Shown in pieces: positions 1 through 7,500 of a stretch of 64,000 nucleotides of DNA. This stretch comes from Priestia megaterium (GTDB taxonomy: Bacteria; Bacillota; Bacilli; Bacillales; Bacillaceae_H), in NCBI RefSeq assembly GCF_009497655.1, contig NZ_CP023317.1:1951501-2015500 (forward strand). The letters are read 5' to 3'. A program made the position numbers and the translations under genes. How positions within the stretch are numbered: position 1 is the stretch's first letter; every line of letters begins with the position of its first letter. Under the pieces are notes generated by a model. That model worked only from the letters and a program-made list of their open reading frames with translations. It did no database searches and was not told the DNA's origin.

Positions 1-222
1 ACGAAGGAATATGCACAGCTTTTTTTAATGGAAACAAATCGAGCAGAGTTAACTCACTGGATCAGCATACTTCCTTCTATTCTTTTTTTTATATGGAACT
101 CTCCTTCTATAGGTGTTTGGATGGTTATTTATGCGATTATTGCAAACGTACCGTTTATTTTGGTTCAACGATATAATCGAATACGGATTCATCAAGTCGT
201 TTTAAAACTCAAACGAAATTAA
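1..222 (+). CDS. CrtO-like glycosyl-carotenoid acyltransferase, C-terminal fragment
   Basis: The frame is open from base 1, so this is the 3' end of a gene that begins outside the window; the internal ATG at 28 is unlikely to be the true start. About 73 residues are visible. They contain RAELTHW, a hydrophobic stretch, and the ending PFILVQRYNRIR, which I recognise from the CrtO/YndJ-type membrane acyltransferases that add a fatty acid to glycosylated C30 carotenoids in firmicutes. Two membrane segments are visible. It converges on the next gene and overlaps its stop by a few bases. The family call rests on short motifs and memory; the truncation prevents a length check. Confidence 0.65.
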   Translation, partial: TKEYAQLFLMETNRAELTHWISILPSILFFIWNSPSIGVWMVIYAIIANVPFILVQRYNRIRIHQVVLKLKRN

Positions 223-671
223 TTAACATGCCTTTGGCTCCGAGTAGGGGCCTCGGTTTTTATCTTTTTCTCCTTATTTGAAGACAATAATTTCTTGGAT
301 AAAAGAAAAAAAGAAGCAAAGGCGATATAAATACTAAAAAACACTAAAAATCCCCATAAGCCTGCTATGGCATCATCAAATTCCATGTTGCCCCGGGTAG
401 TAATTCCTTGCTGAATTTCAATAGCAAAAACTAAGACAAGCATAACGGTAAGAGTATAGATAAAAGAAATAGCTGTAATACTAAATTTCCATTTTGACAA
501 TAATTTAAAGATCATATAAACGCTTAAAAACGTGAGCAGTCCAATAATGCCAATAATCCAGAAGTGAAGTTCTTTATCTGAAAGAGAAAATCCTAGTAAA
601 TAAAAAATATAAATTAATCCATCGTGCAATACATTAATAATATTTGTAATGAAAACAATACATTCTTTCAT
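219..671 (-). CDS. Hypothetical four-helix membrane protein
   Basis: I do not recognise this family. The 150-residue product has about four hydrophobic segments (roughly residues 10-30, 38-58, 66-88 and 102-125) followed by a basic, charged tail (KKLLSSNKEKKIK), as in small integral membrane proteins. A GGAGAAAA sequence upstream of the ATG acts as ribosome site. It is convergent with the CrtO-like gene, stop codons overlapping. Upstream at 713-726 lies GTATAC-AA-GTATAC, a possible operator. No catalytic motif is visible. Confidence 0.6.
   Translation of the reverse strand: MKECIVFITNIINVLHDGLIYIFYLLGFSLSDKELHFWIIGIIGLLTFLSVYMIFKLLSKWKFSITAISFIYTLTVMLVLVFAIEIQQGITTRGNMEFDDAIAGLWGFLVFFSIYIAFASFFLLSKKLLSSNKEKKIKTEAPTRSQRHVN
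240..267 (+). terminator. Intrinsic terminator of the CrtO-like gene
   Basis: CCGAG (240-244) pairs with CTCGG (252-256) and is followed by a T-rich run. It lies inside the 3' end of the convergent membrane-protein gene. The stem is short, so strength is uncertain. Confidence 0.5.
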
Positions 672-1064
672 TTTTTCTCCTTTATAAAAATGTAAGACGT
701 TTAAACTTCTAGGTATACAAGTATACGTAGCCCGTACTCATTCCAATTTTATATAAAAAATGCACTTTCTAGATCAAATATTAAAGAGATCTGAAATTTC
801 AAATAATATTTATAATTTATATTATAAACAAAAAGGTAAAAAAATAAAAATTTTCGATGCAAACTGACACATTTTTTTCATATTTAAAGAAAGAAATAAC
901 TCAGAATATGTGGTTTACTGTAGAAAGAAAAGAAAATAAGAGGCATTGATATAACAAATATTCACAAGTGCTTTTATGCATTCTCTTGTAAAGCAGAAGG
1001 AAAACTAAGGCAAGTGTTAAATTTATATGTATAGTGGACAAAATAAAAAATAAATATAAAATAG

Positions 1065-1090
1065 TGAAACCTAAAGAGAAGCTGTCCGTA
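1065..1090 (+). promoter_or_regulatory. Candidate ECF-sigma promoter upstream of ltaS
   Basis: TGAAAC (1065-1070), 16 bases, then CGTA (1087-1090) followed by TT. This fits the TGAAAC-N16-CGTA/CGTC pattern of Bacillus ECF sigma factors (sigma-W, M, X). It lies about 250 bp before the LTA synthase start. LTA-synthase paralogues in B. subtilis are known to include an envelope-stress sigma-M target, which makes the match plausible. Only sequence similarity supports it. Confidence 0.45.
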
Positions 1091-1203
1091 TTAAATAGTG
1101 AGAAGAAAAAAGCGCAGGATATATTTGTGTTTGAAAGCCGATAGAGCTGGGAATAAGAAAGTAGTTATTTTCTCACGTTTGGTGAAAATTATACGTAGCG
1201 GTG

Positions 1204-1231
1204 TTGACAATTTTTTTTAAAGAGTTAAAAT
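1204..1231 (+). promoter_or_regulatory. Candidate sigma-A promoter of ltaS
   Basis: TTGACA (1204-1209), 16-base spacer, TAAAAT (1226-1231). The -35 is perfect and the -10 has one mismatch. It lies 110 bp before the chosen start. Confidence 0.6.
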
Positions 1232-1248
1232 GTGAAAGAACAGATTAG

Positions 1249-1283
1249 CTCTCTTACATTTTTTGTAAGGGAGATTTCTTTTT
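1249..1283 (+). terminator. Leader hairpin with T-run between promoter and ltaS
   Basis: A 10-bp stem (1249-1258 with 1264-1273, one G-T pair) closes a T-rich 5-base loop and is followed by ATTTCTTTTT. It lies just downstream of the sigma-A promoter and upstream of the coding region, so it could end transcripts early or mark processing. The stem is A/T-rich; function is inference. Confidence 0.45.
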
Positions 1284-1340
1284 ACATTTACTATAAAAAT
1301 AAAAGTGAGCTTAAATTTCAATAGAGACAGAGGTGGGAAT

Positions 1341-3278
1341 ATGAAACAGCTCATGACAAACGGTAAAAATATTTTTTCGAAACAGCTGCCGTTATTTCTA
1401 ATTGCAGTTTTGTTGTTTTGGATTAAAACGTATACCGTTTATCGTATCGAATTTAACTTAGGGCTAGATAATTTTATGCAAAAGTTCTTACTTTTCATAA
1501 ACCCAATTGGTTCGGCAATTTTCTTTTTTGCCATTGCATTACTATTTAAAGGGCGCGGAAAAGTACGAGCACTGCTTGGAATGAATTTTTTACTTTCATT
1601 CATCCTGTACGCAAATGTAGTGTACTATCGCTTCTTTAATGATTTTATTACTGTTCCTGTATTGACTCAGTCAAACAACTTTGGTCAATTAGGCGGCAGT
1701 GCTATGGCTTTAATCAGCCCAACTGATATTTTATACTTCACAGATTTCTTTATTCTTTTAGTTTTAGTACTATGGAAAAAAGTTGACTTACCAGCAACAA
1801 TTAGTCGACGTACTGTGACAGGTGTATTTTTATCAGGGATTTTATTCTTAAGTGCCAACATTGCACTAGCGGAAATGGATCGTCCTCAACTATTAACGAG
1901 AACATTTGACCGCAACTATTTAGTAAAATATTTAGGAACGTATAACTATACGATCTATGACATCATCCAGAGCTCGAAATCTTCAGCACAGCGCGCGCTA
2001 GCAGATAGCAGTGATGTGGCTGAGGTAGAGAACTATGCAAAAGCAACGTATGCTGAGCCGAACAAAGAATATTTCGGTCAAGCAAAAGGCAAAAACGTTA
2101 TCTATATTTCATTAGAATCACTTCAGTCATTTATGATTGGTTATAAGTTAAATGGTGAAGAAGTAACGCCATTCTTAAATTCACTATTAAAAGATCAGAA
2201 CACAATGTATTTCGATAACTTCTTCCATCAAACAGGGCAAGGTAAAACGTCAGATGCTGAATTCATGATGGAGAACTCATTATTCGGCTTACCTCAGGGT
2301 TCTGTATTTACAACAAAAGCAAATAACACCTATCAGTCGCTATCTGGTATTCTAGATCAGCAAGGCTATACAACATCTGTGTTCCACGGAAATGGAAAAT
2401 CGTTCTGGAACCGTGATGAGATGTATAAATCAATGGGTGTAGAAAAATTCTTTGATTCAGCTTATTACAATATGTCAGACGAAGATACGCTGAACTATGG
2501 TTTAAAAGATAAACCATTCTTTAAAGAATCAATGCCGTACCTAAAAGGCTTAAAGCAGCCATTTAGCGCGAAGTTCATTACGTTATCAAACCACTTCCCT
2601 TATCCATTAGATAAGGAAGACCAAACGATTGGACCTCATAATACGGGAGATAAGTCAGTTGACCAATACTTCCAAACGGCTCGTTATTTAGATGAATCAA
2701 TCAAGCAATTCTTTGAGGACTTACAGGCCTCTGGCTTAGCAGACAATACGATGGTTGTGATGTACGGTGACCACTATGGTATTTCTGAAAACCATAAGCG
2801 TGCAATGGGCAAAGTAATGGGTAAAAACATCAATGATTTTGAACAAGCTCAACTGCAGCGCGTACCATTATTTATTACTTCACCAGGCCTTAAAGGCGGC
2901 GTAAATCATACGTATGGTGGAGATGTAGATGTTCGTCCAACAGTGATGCATTTATTAGGTCTTGATACAAAAGACTATATTGACTTTGGTACAGACTTAT
3001 TATCAAAAGAACATCAGCAAGTTGTACCTTTCCGTAACGGTGATTTTGTTACACCGAAGGTAACAAAAGTTGATCAGAAAGTGTATGACAACGCAACGGG
3101 CAAGCAGCTTTCAGATAAGGAAGCGAAACAGTATGATAAGTATGATGAACTAGTTAAGAAAAAGCTAGAACTATCAGATAAACTTGTTTACGGAGACTTA
3201 CTCCGCTTTCATACACCAGAAGGGTTCAAACCAATTGAACGTTCGAAGTATGATTACAACAAGCGCGAAGATCAATAA
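1341..3278 (+). CDS. ltaS: Lipoteichoic acid synthase (LtaS family)
   Basis: Membrane enzyme that polymerises glycerol phosphate from phosphatidylglycerol into lipoteichoic acid. I chose ATG 1341 (645 residues, normal for the family) because GAGGTGGG lies just before it; the frame extends upstream to 1305 without a ribosome site. Five N-terminal membrane segments are followed by the extracellular sulfatase-fold domain. The nucleophile is Thr303 in GQGKTSDAEF, and the metal ligands Asp477-His478 lie in YGDHYG. ALADSS after the last helix resembles the signal-peptidase site known to release the domain. B. subtilis has four paralogues, and I cannot tell which this matches best. A monocistronic gene with its own terminator. 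Confidence 0.93.
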   Translation: MKQLMTNGKNIFSKQLPLFLIAVLLFWIKTYTVYRIEFNLGLDNFMQKFLLFINPIGSAIFFFAIALLFKGRGKVRALLGMNFLLSFILYANVVYYRFFNDFITVPVLTQSNNFGQLGGSAMALISPTDILYFTDFFILLVLVLWKKVDLPATISRRTVTGVFLSGILFLSANIALAEMDRPQLLTRTFDRNYLVKYLGTYNYTIYDIIQSSKSSAQRALADSSDVAEVENYAKATYAEPNKEYFGQAKGKNVIYISLESLQSFMIGYKLNGEEVTPFLNSLLKDQNTMYFDNFFHQTGQGKTSDAEFMMENSLFGLPQGSVFTTKANNTYQSLSGILDQQGYTTSVFHGNGKSFWNRDEMYKSMGVEKFFDSAYYNMSDEDTLNYGLKDKPFFKESMPYLKGLKQPFSAKFITLSNHFPYPLDKEDQTIGPHNTGDKSVDQYFQTARYLDESIKQFFEDLQASGLADNTMVVMYGDHYGISENHKRAMGKVMGKNINDFEQAQLQRVPLFITSPGLKGGVNHTYGGDVDVRPTVMHLLGLDTKDYIDFGTDLLSKEHQQVVPFRNGDFVTPKVTKVDQKVYDNATGKQLSDKEAKQYDKYDELVKKKLELSDKLVYGDLLRFHTPEGFKPIERSKYDYNKREDQ

Positions 3279-3281
3279 AAA

Positions 3282-3312
3282 ACAGGCAGCTATAAAAGCT
3301 GCCTGTTTTTTT
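3282..3312 (+). terminator. Intrinsic terminator of ltaS
   Basis: Perfect 10-bp stem ACAGGCAGCT (3282-3291) with AGCTGCCTGT (3297-3306), followed by seven or more T. Confidence 0.92.
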
Positions 3313-3386
3313 GTTTTGTGAAACTTTTAAGGGATTTATCCGTATATAAATTATAACAGTAATCGTTTTAAGAGATGGGAAGACAA

Positions 3387-3395
3387 TGGTATAAT
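3387..3395 (+). promoter_or_regulatory. Extended -10 promoter element for xpaC-yaaN
   Basis: TGGTATAAT is a perfect extended -10 (TG-N-TATAAT). No clear -35 is seen at the right distance, which is usual for extended -10 promoters. It lies 49 bp before the xpaC start. Confidence 0.55.
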
Positions 3396-3443
3396 ATGTA
3401 TACGTTTAAAAGTTCGGTCACATTTAAGATAGGAGTGAAAGCG

Positions 3444-4088
3444 ATGAAAGTCGTTCGAATCATAAAAAAGATTCTTGCCATTTGGGTAACAGGAGCAGTA
3501 GCCGTTCCGGTCAGCTATTTTGGATTCAGTACCACGATGATTCAATCCGTTGGCATTAGTATAGGAGTAATGGTCGTGATGAGCCTGTTTTTTATTATGA
3601 GCAGTGCTCGACGTCATTATCAAAATCCATATAGAGAAGAAATTGCATACGTGCGTCATCAAGTAAAAGAGGCAAGAAAGCAATTAAGAACCATTGGAAG
3701 CTATCGTTTTAAAATTCGGTCTGTTCATATGTGGACAGAACTTTCTAAACTATACAAAGTAGGCAAAAGCATCATTGAAATGGTAGAAAAAGAGCCCGCA
3801 CGATATAAAGATGTTCAGCCCTTTTTTACGAACTACTTACAATCAACGGTTACCGTCATTGAAAGGTATATGTTTTTATTATCAAAACCAACGAAAAGCA
3901 TAGAAGTAAAAGAAAGTCTTCATGAAGCGGAAGACATGCTGCGCGGGTTATCAGGGAAGTATGAGCATTTATTAACAAATGCTCTTTCACAAGATAAGCT
4001 GACATTAGATGTAGAGCTTAAAGTGCTAAAGCAAGCATTTGAAGAAGAGCAGCCGTATATACCGACAGCTACTAATCGCACAAAGTAA
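3444..4088 (+). CDS. xpaC: XpaC-like protein
   Basis: A 214-residue protein of the family annotated as 5-bromo-4-chloroindolyl phosphate hydrolysis protein (XpaC). The family has no established natural reaction. ATG 3444 follows AGGAG (3431-3435) at good spacing; the frame also extends upstream to 3375, across the promoter, and that longer start is rejected. Residues 10-55 form two hydrophobic segments, and the rest is a soluble, helical, charged domain. It is followed after 24 bp by a yaaN/TelA-family gene, the same pairing as in B. subtilis, which supports both calls. The two products probably act together at the membrane, possibly in resistance to toxic anions or cell-wall agents. Confidence 0.8.
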   Translation: MKVVRIIKKILAIWVTGAVAVPVSYFGFSTTMIQSVGISIGVMVVMSLFFIMSSARRHYQNPYREEIAYVRHQVKEARKQLRTIGSYRFKIRSVHMWTELSKLYKVGKSIIEMVEKEPARYKDVQPFFTNYLQSTVTVIERYMFLLSKPTKSIEVKESLHEAEDMLRGLSGKYEHLLTNALSQDKLTLDVELKVLKQAFEEEQPYIPTATNRTK

Positions 4089-4112
4089 TGTAAATGCAAA
4101 GGATGGGATTTT

Positions 4113-5258
4113 ATGATGAAAGAATATGATCAAAATAAATCGTTAGATGCGCTGCTTGATGATCCTTTTGCTTCGCCTACCCCGCAGTTACAACCGGATA
4201 CTCGCGCTGCAAAAAGAAACACATACGATGATTTGACACCGGAATATCAGGAAAAAGCGCAGAAAATCGCAAATCAAATTGATTATAAAAATCAGCAGGC
4301 TATCTTACAGTACGGGGTAGCAGCTCAGTCAGAACTATCTCAGTTTTCTCAATCTGTACTACAGCATGTTCAAACGAAAGATACGGGACCAGTAGGAGAC
4401 GTTATAGGAGATTTGATGAGTAAGATTCGCCAAGTAAATCCCGATGACTTTTCTTCAAAGAAAAAAGGAGTCATCGGTCGATTGTTTTCAGGAGTCTCTA
4501 GGCCTATTCAAAATTTATTAACAAAATATCAAAGCATTAATGTTGAAATTGATAAAATTGCAGATAAGTTAGAGCGCTCAAAACAAATGCTGTATCGAGA
4601 CATTACAATGTTAGATAGCTTATATGATAAAAATAAACAGTTTTACGAGGCGCTTAACGTCTACATTGCAGCGGCAGAATACAAGTTAGTGGCGCTGCAG
4701 AATGAAACGCTGCCCCAGCTTCAGCAAACAGCCTCTCAAAAAAATGACTACTTAATGGCTCAGGAGGTCAATGATTTAAATCAATTTATCAATAGGCTAG
4801 AAAAACGAGTGCACGATTTAAAGCTGAGCCGTCAAATTGCCATTCAAAGTGCACCGCAGATTCGATTAATTCAAGAAGTCAATCAGACCCTTGTGGAAAA
4901 AATTCAAAGCTCTATTTTAACAGCTATTCCACTTTGGAAAAATCAAGTAGTCATCGCAACCACTTTATTACGCCAAAAGAAAGCAATGGAAGCCCAAAAA
5001 CAAGTATCTAAGACAACAAACGACTTGCTTACTAAAAATTCAGAGCTGCTCAAGCAGAATACAATTGAAGTAGCTCGTGAAAACGAGGCGGGGATTGTCG
5101 ATATCGAAACATTGAAAAAAACGCAGTCCGACTTGATTACTACGTTAGAAGAAGTACTAAAGATACAAGAAGAAGGGCGTACGAAGCGTACCGAGGCAGA
5201 ATCAGAGCTGTATCAAATGGAAAAAGATTTAAAAACTAAACTGTTAGATATGAAATAA
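4113..5258 (+). CDS. yaaN: YaaN/TelA family protein
   Basis: A 381-residue soluble protein of the TelA (toxic anion resistance) family. Members are linked to tellurite, nisin or other stress tolerance, but the mechanism is unknown. It is almost entirely predicted alpha-helical with long heptad-like stretches (about residues 140-380) and no membrane segment. Two adjacent ATG codons (4113 and 4116) are both compatible with GGATGGG at 4101-4107; the second has the better spacing. It is the second gene of the xpaC operon and ends at a strong terminator. Confidence 0.85.
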   Translation: MMKEYDQNKSLDALLDDPFASPTPQLQPDTRAAKRNTYDDLTPEYQEKAQKIANQIDYKNQQAILQYGVAAQSELSQFSQSVLQHVQTKDTGPVGDVIGDLMSKIRQVNPDDFSSKKKGVIGRLFSGVSRPIQNLLTKYQSINVEIDKIADKLERSKQMLYRDITMLDSLYDKNKQFYEALNVYIAAAEYKLVALQNETLPQLQQTASQKNDYLMAQEVNDLNQFINRLEKRVHDLKLSRQIAIQSAPQIRLIQEVNQTLVEKIQSSILTAIPLWKNQVVIATTLLRQKKAMEAQKQVSKTTNDLLTKNSELLKQNTIEVARENEAGIVDIETLKKTQSDLITTLEEVLKIQEEGRTKRTEAESELYQMEKDLKTKLLDMK

Positions 5259-5260
5259 AG

Positions 5261-5297
5261 AAAAAGTCGGTTTACACACTTTGTAAACCGACTTTTT
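5261..5297. terminator. Bidirectional terminator between yaaN and the lipoprotein gene
   Basis: AAAAAGTCGGTTTAC (5261-5275) pairs with GTAAACCGACTTTTT (5283-5297). The T-run serves the plus strand and the A-run serves the minus strand, so it can end both convergent units. Confidence 0.92.
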
Positions 5298-5304
5298 TTC
5301 TGAT

Positions 5305-5880
5305 TTATGCATTTTGAAGCGTTCTCGCCATTTCCAAAAGCGGAGTTAAATCCCTTTCGGATTTAGGAGCAAAGATCGTTAATCGGAAAGTAGGGTGTTG
5401 ATTTTGCTTTCGAACAAGAAAGCCGTATGCATTACTTTTATCATCGGACGCTTTGTACGCAGCTTCTATCTCTAAGCTAGAGTGAATGAGGTGCGTGTCA
5501 AGGGAAGCCACTTCCGAAAAGCCAGCTCTTAAAATTTCTTTTGTTTCTTTCTTCAGCTCCTCTACACTTTTATTTGAGGGAAACACTTCAATCCGCATCC
5601 ACAAAGCATCATTTTTTTTATTGTAAATGACATCTTTTCGGGGCTCTTCTTCTGTAAACTCGTATCCTTCTAGTACGTAAAGCGTATAGTTTTGATTACT
5701 GCTTCTTTTAAGATAACCAACATCTGTTCTGCTGCTTCCTTTGTAAGGATAGGTGAAGTTTTGCTGTGGCAAGCGTTCTCTTGGAATTTCTTTTTGTGTG
5801 TTGATAAGCTCTTCGCGAAAAGCAGTTGAGCAGCCACTCATCAAACATATAAAACAAACAAGAAATATCTTTTTTTTCAT
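5305..5880 (-). CDS. Hypothetical lipoprotein, paralogue of the next gene
   Basis: No function recognised. The 191-residue product has a lipoprotein signal peptide ending in the lipobox LMSGC. The body shares a pattern with the gene upstream (5902-6411): a WMRIEV block near the middle, a preceding D-I/V-[IL] strand, and a C-terminal H-P-x-[FL]-[RK]-[LI]-T block followed by a short helix. The two genes therefore look like an old tandem duplication in one leftward operon, 21 bp apart. AAGGAAG precedes the ATG. The product is expected to be anchored outside the membrane. Confidence 0.72.
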   Translation of the reverse strand: MKKKIFLVCFICLMSGCSTAFREELINTQKEIPRERLPQQNFTYPYKGSSRTDVGYLKRSSNQNYTLYVLEGYEFTEEEPRKDVIYNKKNDALWMRIEVFPSNKSVEELKKETKEILRAGFSEVASLDTHLIHSSLEIEAAYKASDDKSNAYGFLVRKQNQHPTFRLTIFAPKSERDLTPLLEMARTLQNA

Positions 5881-5901
5881 AGCTGGCTTCCTTATCTATT
5901 T

Positions 5902-6411
5902 TCATTCATGCGTTTTTACTGAGTCAACAATTGAAATTAACTTTTTTTCATCATCAGAATTTTTAGCCGTAACCATCGTGATTTTTAAAGCAGGGTGCCC
6001 CTTTGTTTCTCTTAATACATATAGTTTTGCCGTTTCTTTTTTACTCCCAGACATAGATGCAAACACAACGGGTTGAATAAATGGGAATGTAGAAGAAATT
6101 TTTAACGATTTTCCAAACTGGTCATCAAACAATTCTTTTGAACGACCTAGATATGATTTGCTTGTACTTTCTTTCCCGGAAAGGACTTCAATTCGCATCC
6201 ACGTATAGGGAGTCTTGGTTGAAAAAAGAATATCTTTTCCATTTTCTTCTTTTTGAAGCGTATATTCACCGGGCAATGAAAGAGAATATCCTTGTTCGCT
6301 TACGGTGAGCTGCTGATGTTTCTCGTTGCTTTCACTGATTGCTTTAACAGAAGGCAGTATAACCATGGTTCCGCTTATTATTAACAGAAGCGCTAAATAA
6401 AATTTTCGCAT
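5902..6411 (-). CDS. Hypothetical secreted protein, paralogue of the previous gene
   Basis: No function recognised. The 169-residue product starts with a typical signal peptide (MRKFYLALLLIISG..., possible cleavage after VKA) but has no lipobox Cys, unlike its downstream paralogue. The shared WMRIEV and HPALKITMV blocks align with WMRIEV and HPTFRLTIF of the neighbour. AGGAG precedes the ATG. It is the first gene of a two-gene leftward operon: one copy is membrane-anchored and the other is probably released or cleaved. Confidence 0.7.
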   Translation of the reverse strand: MRKFYLALLLIISGTMVILPSVKAISESNEKHQQLTVSEQGYSLSLPGEYTLQKEENGKDILFSTKTPYTWMRIEVLSGKESTSKSYLGRSKELFDDQFGKSLKISSTFPFIQPVVFASMSGSKKETAKLYVLRETKGHPALKITMVTAKNSDDEKKLISIVDSVKTHE

Positions 6412-6549
6412 GTATATATCTCCTATTCAAAACGCTAGACAGCGTGTAATTGCTATATAAAAATGTTTTGCCATGTGAGAACCCGTAGGTTTATTTTTGA
6501 CTTTTTGGTAAACCTAAAAACACAATCAATTAGTAATGGAGAGAAGACT

Positions 6550-6693
6550 ATGAAAAACCGTAAATCAACTTCTACAGCTAATCGCCGTCAACAGCGCGTG
6601 TGTTTGGGTAATGAACGATTATTTGCAGTTGGTATTAAAGCGTTTATTGACAATACGCATGAATCACACCTAGACAAAAAAGGAGGTCATTGA
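6550..6693 (+). CDS. Small basic hypothetical protein (47 aa)
   Basis: ATG 6550 follows GGAGAG (6539-6544). The frame runs upstream to 6463 but without a ribosome site there. The product is basic at its N-terminus (MKNRKSTSTANRRQQRVC) and ends with KKGGH, whose codons make up the strong AAAGGAGGT ribosome site of the next gene. The stop codon directly abuts the GTG of the deacetylase, so the two are probably translationally coupled. No family recognised. Confidence 0.55.
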   Translation: MKNRKSTSTANRRQQRVCLGNERLFAVGIKAFIDNTHESHLDKKGGH

Positions 6694-7461
6694 GTGAAAT
6701 GGTGCTTGTCAATTATTATTATTGTTTCCATTAATTTCTACGGTATTCAGGTGGATGCTGCAAAGAAGAGCAGATTTTATTATGAAAGAAAAGGAGATAT
6801 CGTGTGGGAAGTTCCCATGAAAGATGAGAAGTTAATTGCGCTTACATTTGATGATGGACCAGATCCTAAATATACGCCGACTATTTTAAATTTATTGCAA
6901 AAGTACGGTGCCAAAGCAACTTTTTTTGTAGTCGGCGATCGAATAACGTCGTTTCCCAAGCTTGCTCAAAGAGAAGTTCGTGAAGGTCATGAACTTGCTA
7001 ATCATACATATAGCCATTTGAAAGTAAGGGGCCAGGAAGTAGAGAGAATTGAACAAGAAATTGAAAAAGCGGATGAACGTATACAAGCTATTACAGGAAT
7101 AAAACCTTACCTGTTTCGTCCGCCTACTGGCTATTATGACGATCGGGTAGTAAAAGCTGCTAAAAATCAGCAGTATACGATTATTCTTTGGTCTTGGCAT
7201 CAAGATACATTTGATTGGAGAAATCCAGGCGTCGATAAAATTGTAAGTCAAGTGCTTAACCATGCCAGGTCAGGAGATATTGTATTGTTTCATGATACGG
7301 GAGGAGATCGAACCCAAACCATTGAAGCATTAAAACAAATTTTACCGAAGTTAAAGGAAGAGGGGTATAAATTTGTCACGGTCTCAGAACTTTTAAAACA
7401 TCATCCCAATTATAAATCTCTTTATTTGATGCAACAGCAAAAACAGCACTCCGTTCAATAA
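6694..7461 (+). CDS. Secreted polysaccharide deacetylase
   Basis: Carbohydrate esterase family 4 (NodB homology) enzyme, removing N- or O-acetyl groups from peptidoglycan or another polysaccharide outside the cell. The GTG start at 6694 has a near-perfect ribosome site (6679-6687). A short signal peptide ends near VDA-AKK. NodB motifs are complete: TFDDGPD (Asp53-Asp54), HTYSH (His104, His108) binding the metal, RPPTGYYD, and the C-terminal I-VLFHDTGGDR. At 255 residues it has the size of PdaA/PdaB-type spore or wall deacetylases; I cannot choose a specific paralogue. Coupled to the 47-residue gene upstream. Confidence 0.88.
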   Translation: MKWCLSIIIIVSINFYGIQVDAAKKSRFYYERKGDIVWEVPMKDEKLIALTFDDGPDPKYTPTILNLLQKYGAKATFFVVGDRITSFPKLAQREVREGHELANHTYSHLKVRGQEVERIEQEIEKADERIQAITGIKPYLFRPPTGYYDDRVVKAAKNQQYTIILWSWHQDTFDWRNPGVDKIVSQVLNHARSGDIVLFHDTGGDRTQTIEALKQILPKLKEEGYKFVTVSELLKHHPNYKSLYLMQQQKQHSVQ

Positions 7462-7476
7462 GCGGGTGCTGTTTTT
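7441..7476 (+). terminator. Intrinsic terminator of the deacetylase gene
   Basis: AAACAGCAC (7441-7449) pairs with GTGCTGTTT (7466-7474), extended by CCG/CGG next to the loop, followed by T. The 5' arm includes the last codons of the gene. Confidence 0.75.
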
Positions 7477-7500
7477 CCAGTAAAAGCTTTAGCCAATCTT

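Larger units (their letters stand above)
672..1340. other. Long AT-rich intergenic region upstream of ltaS
   Basis: No coding frame is convincing here. It holds the upstream sequence of the leftward membrane gene, with the GTATAC-AA-GTATAC repeat at 713-726, two candidate promoters for the LTA synthase (1065-1090 and 1204-1231), and a leader hairpin (1249-1283). The rest is AT-rich without visible structure. Confidence 0.7.

Noticed and set aside
1137-1144. GCCGATAG resembling a sigma-D -10 upstream of ltaS
   Set aside because: No TAAA element stands about 15 bases upstream, so it is not a flagellar promoter.
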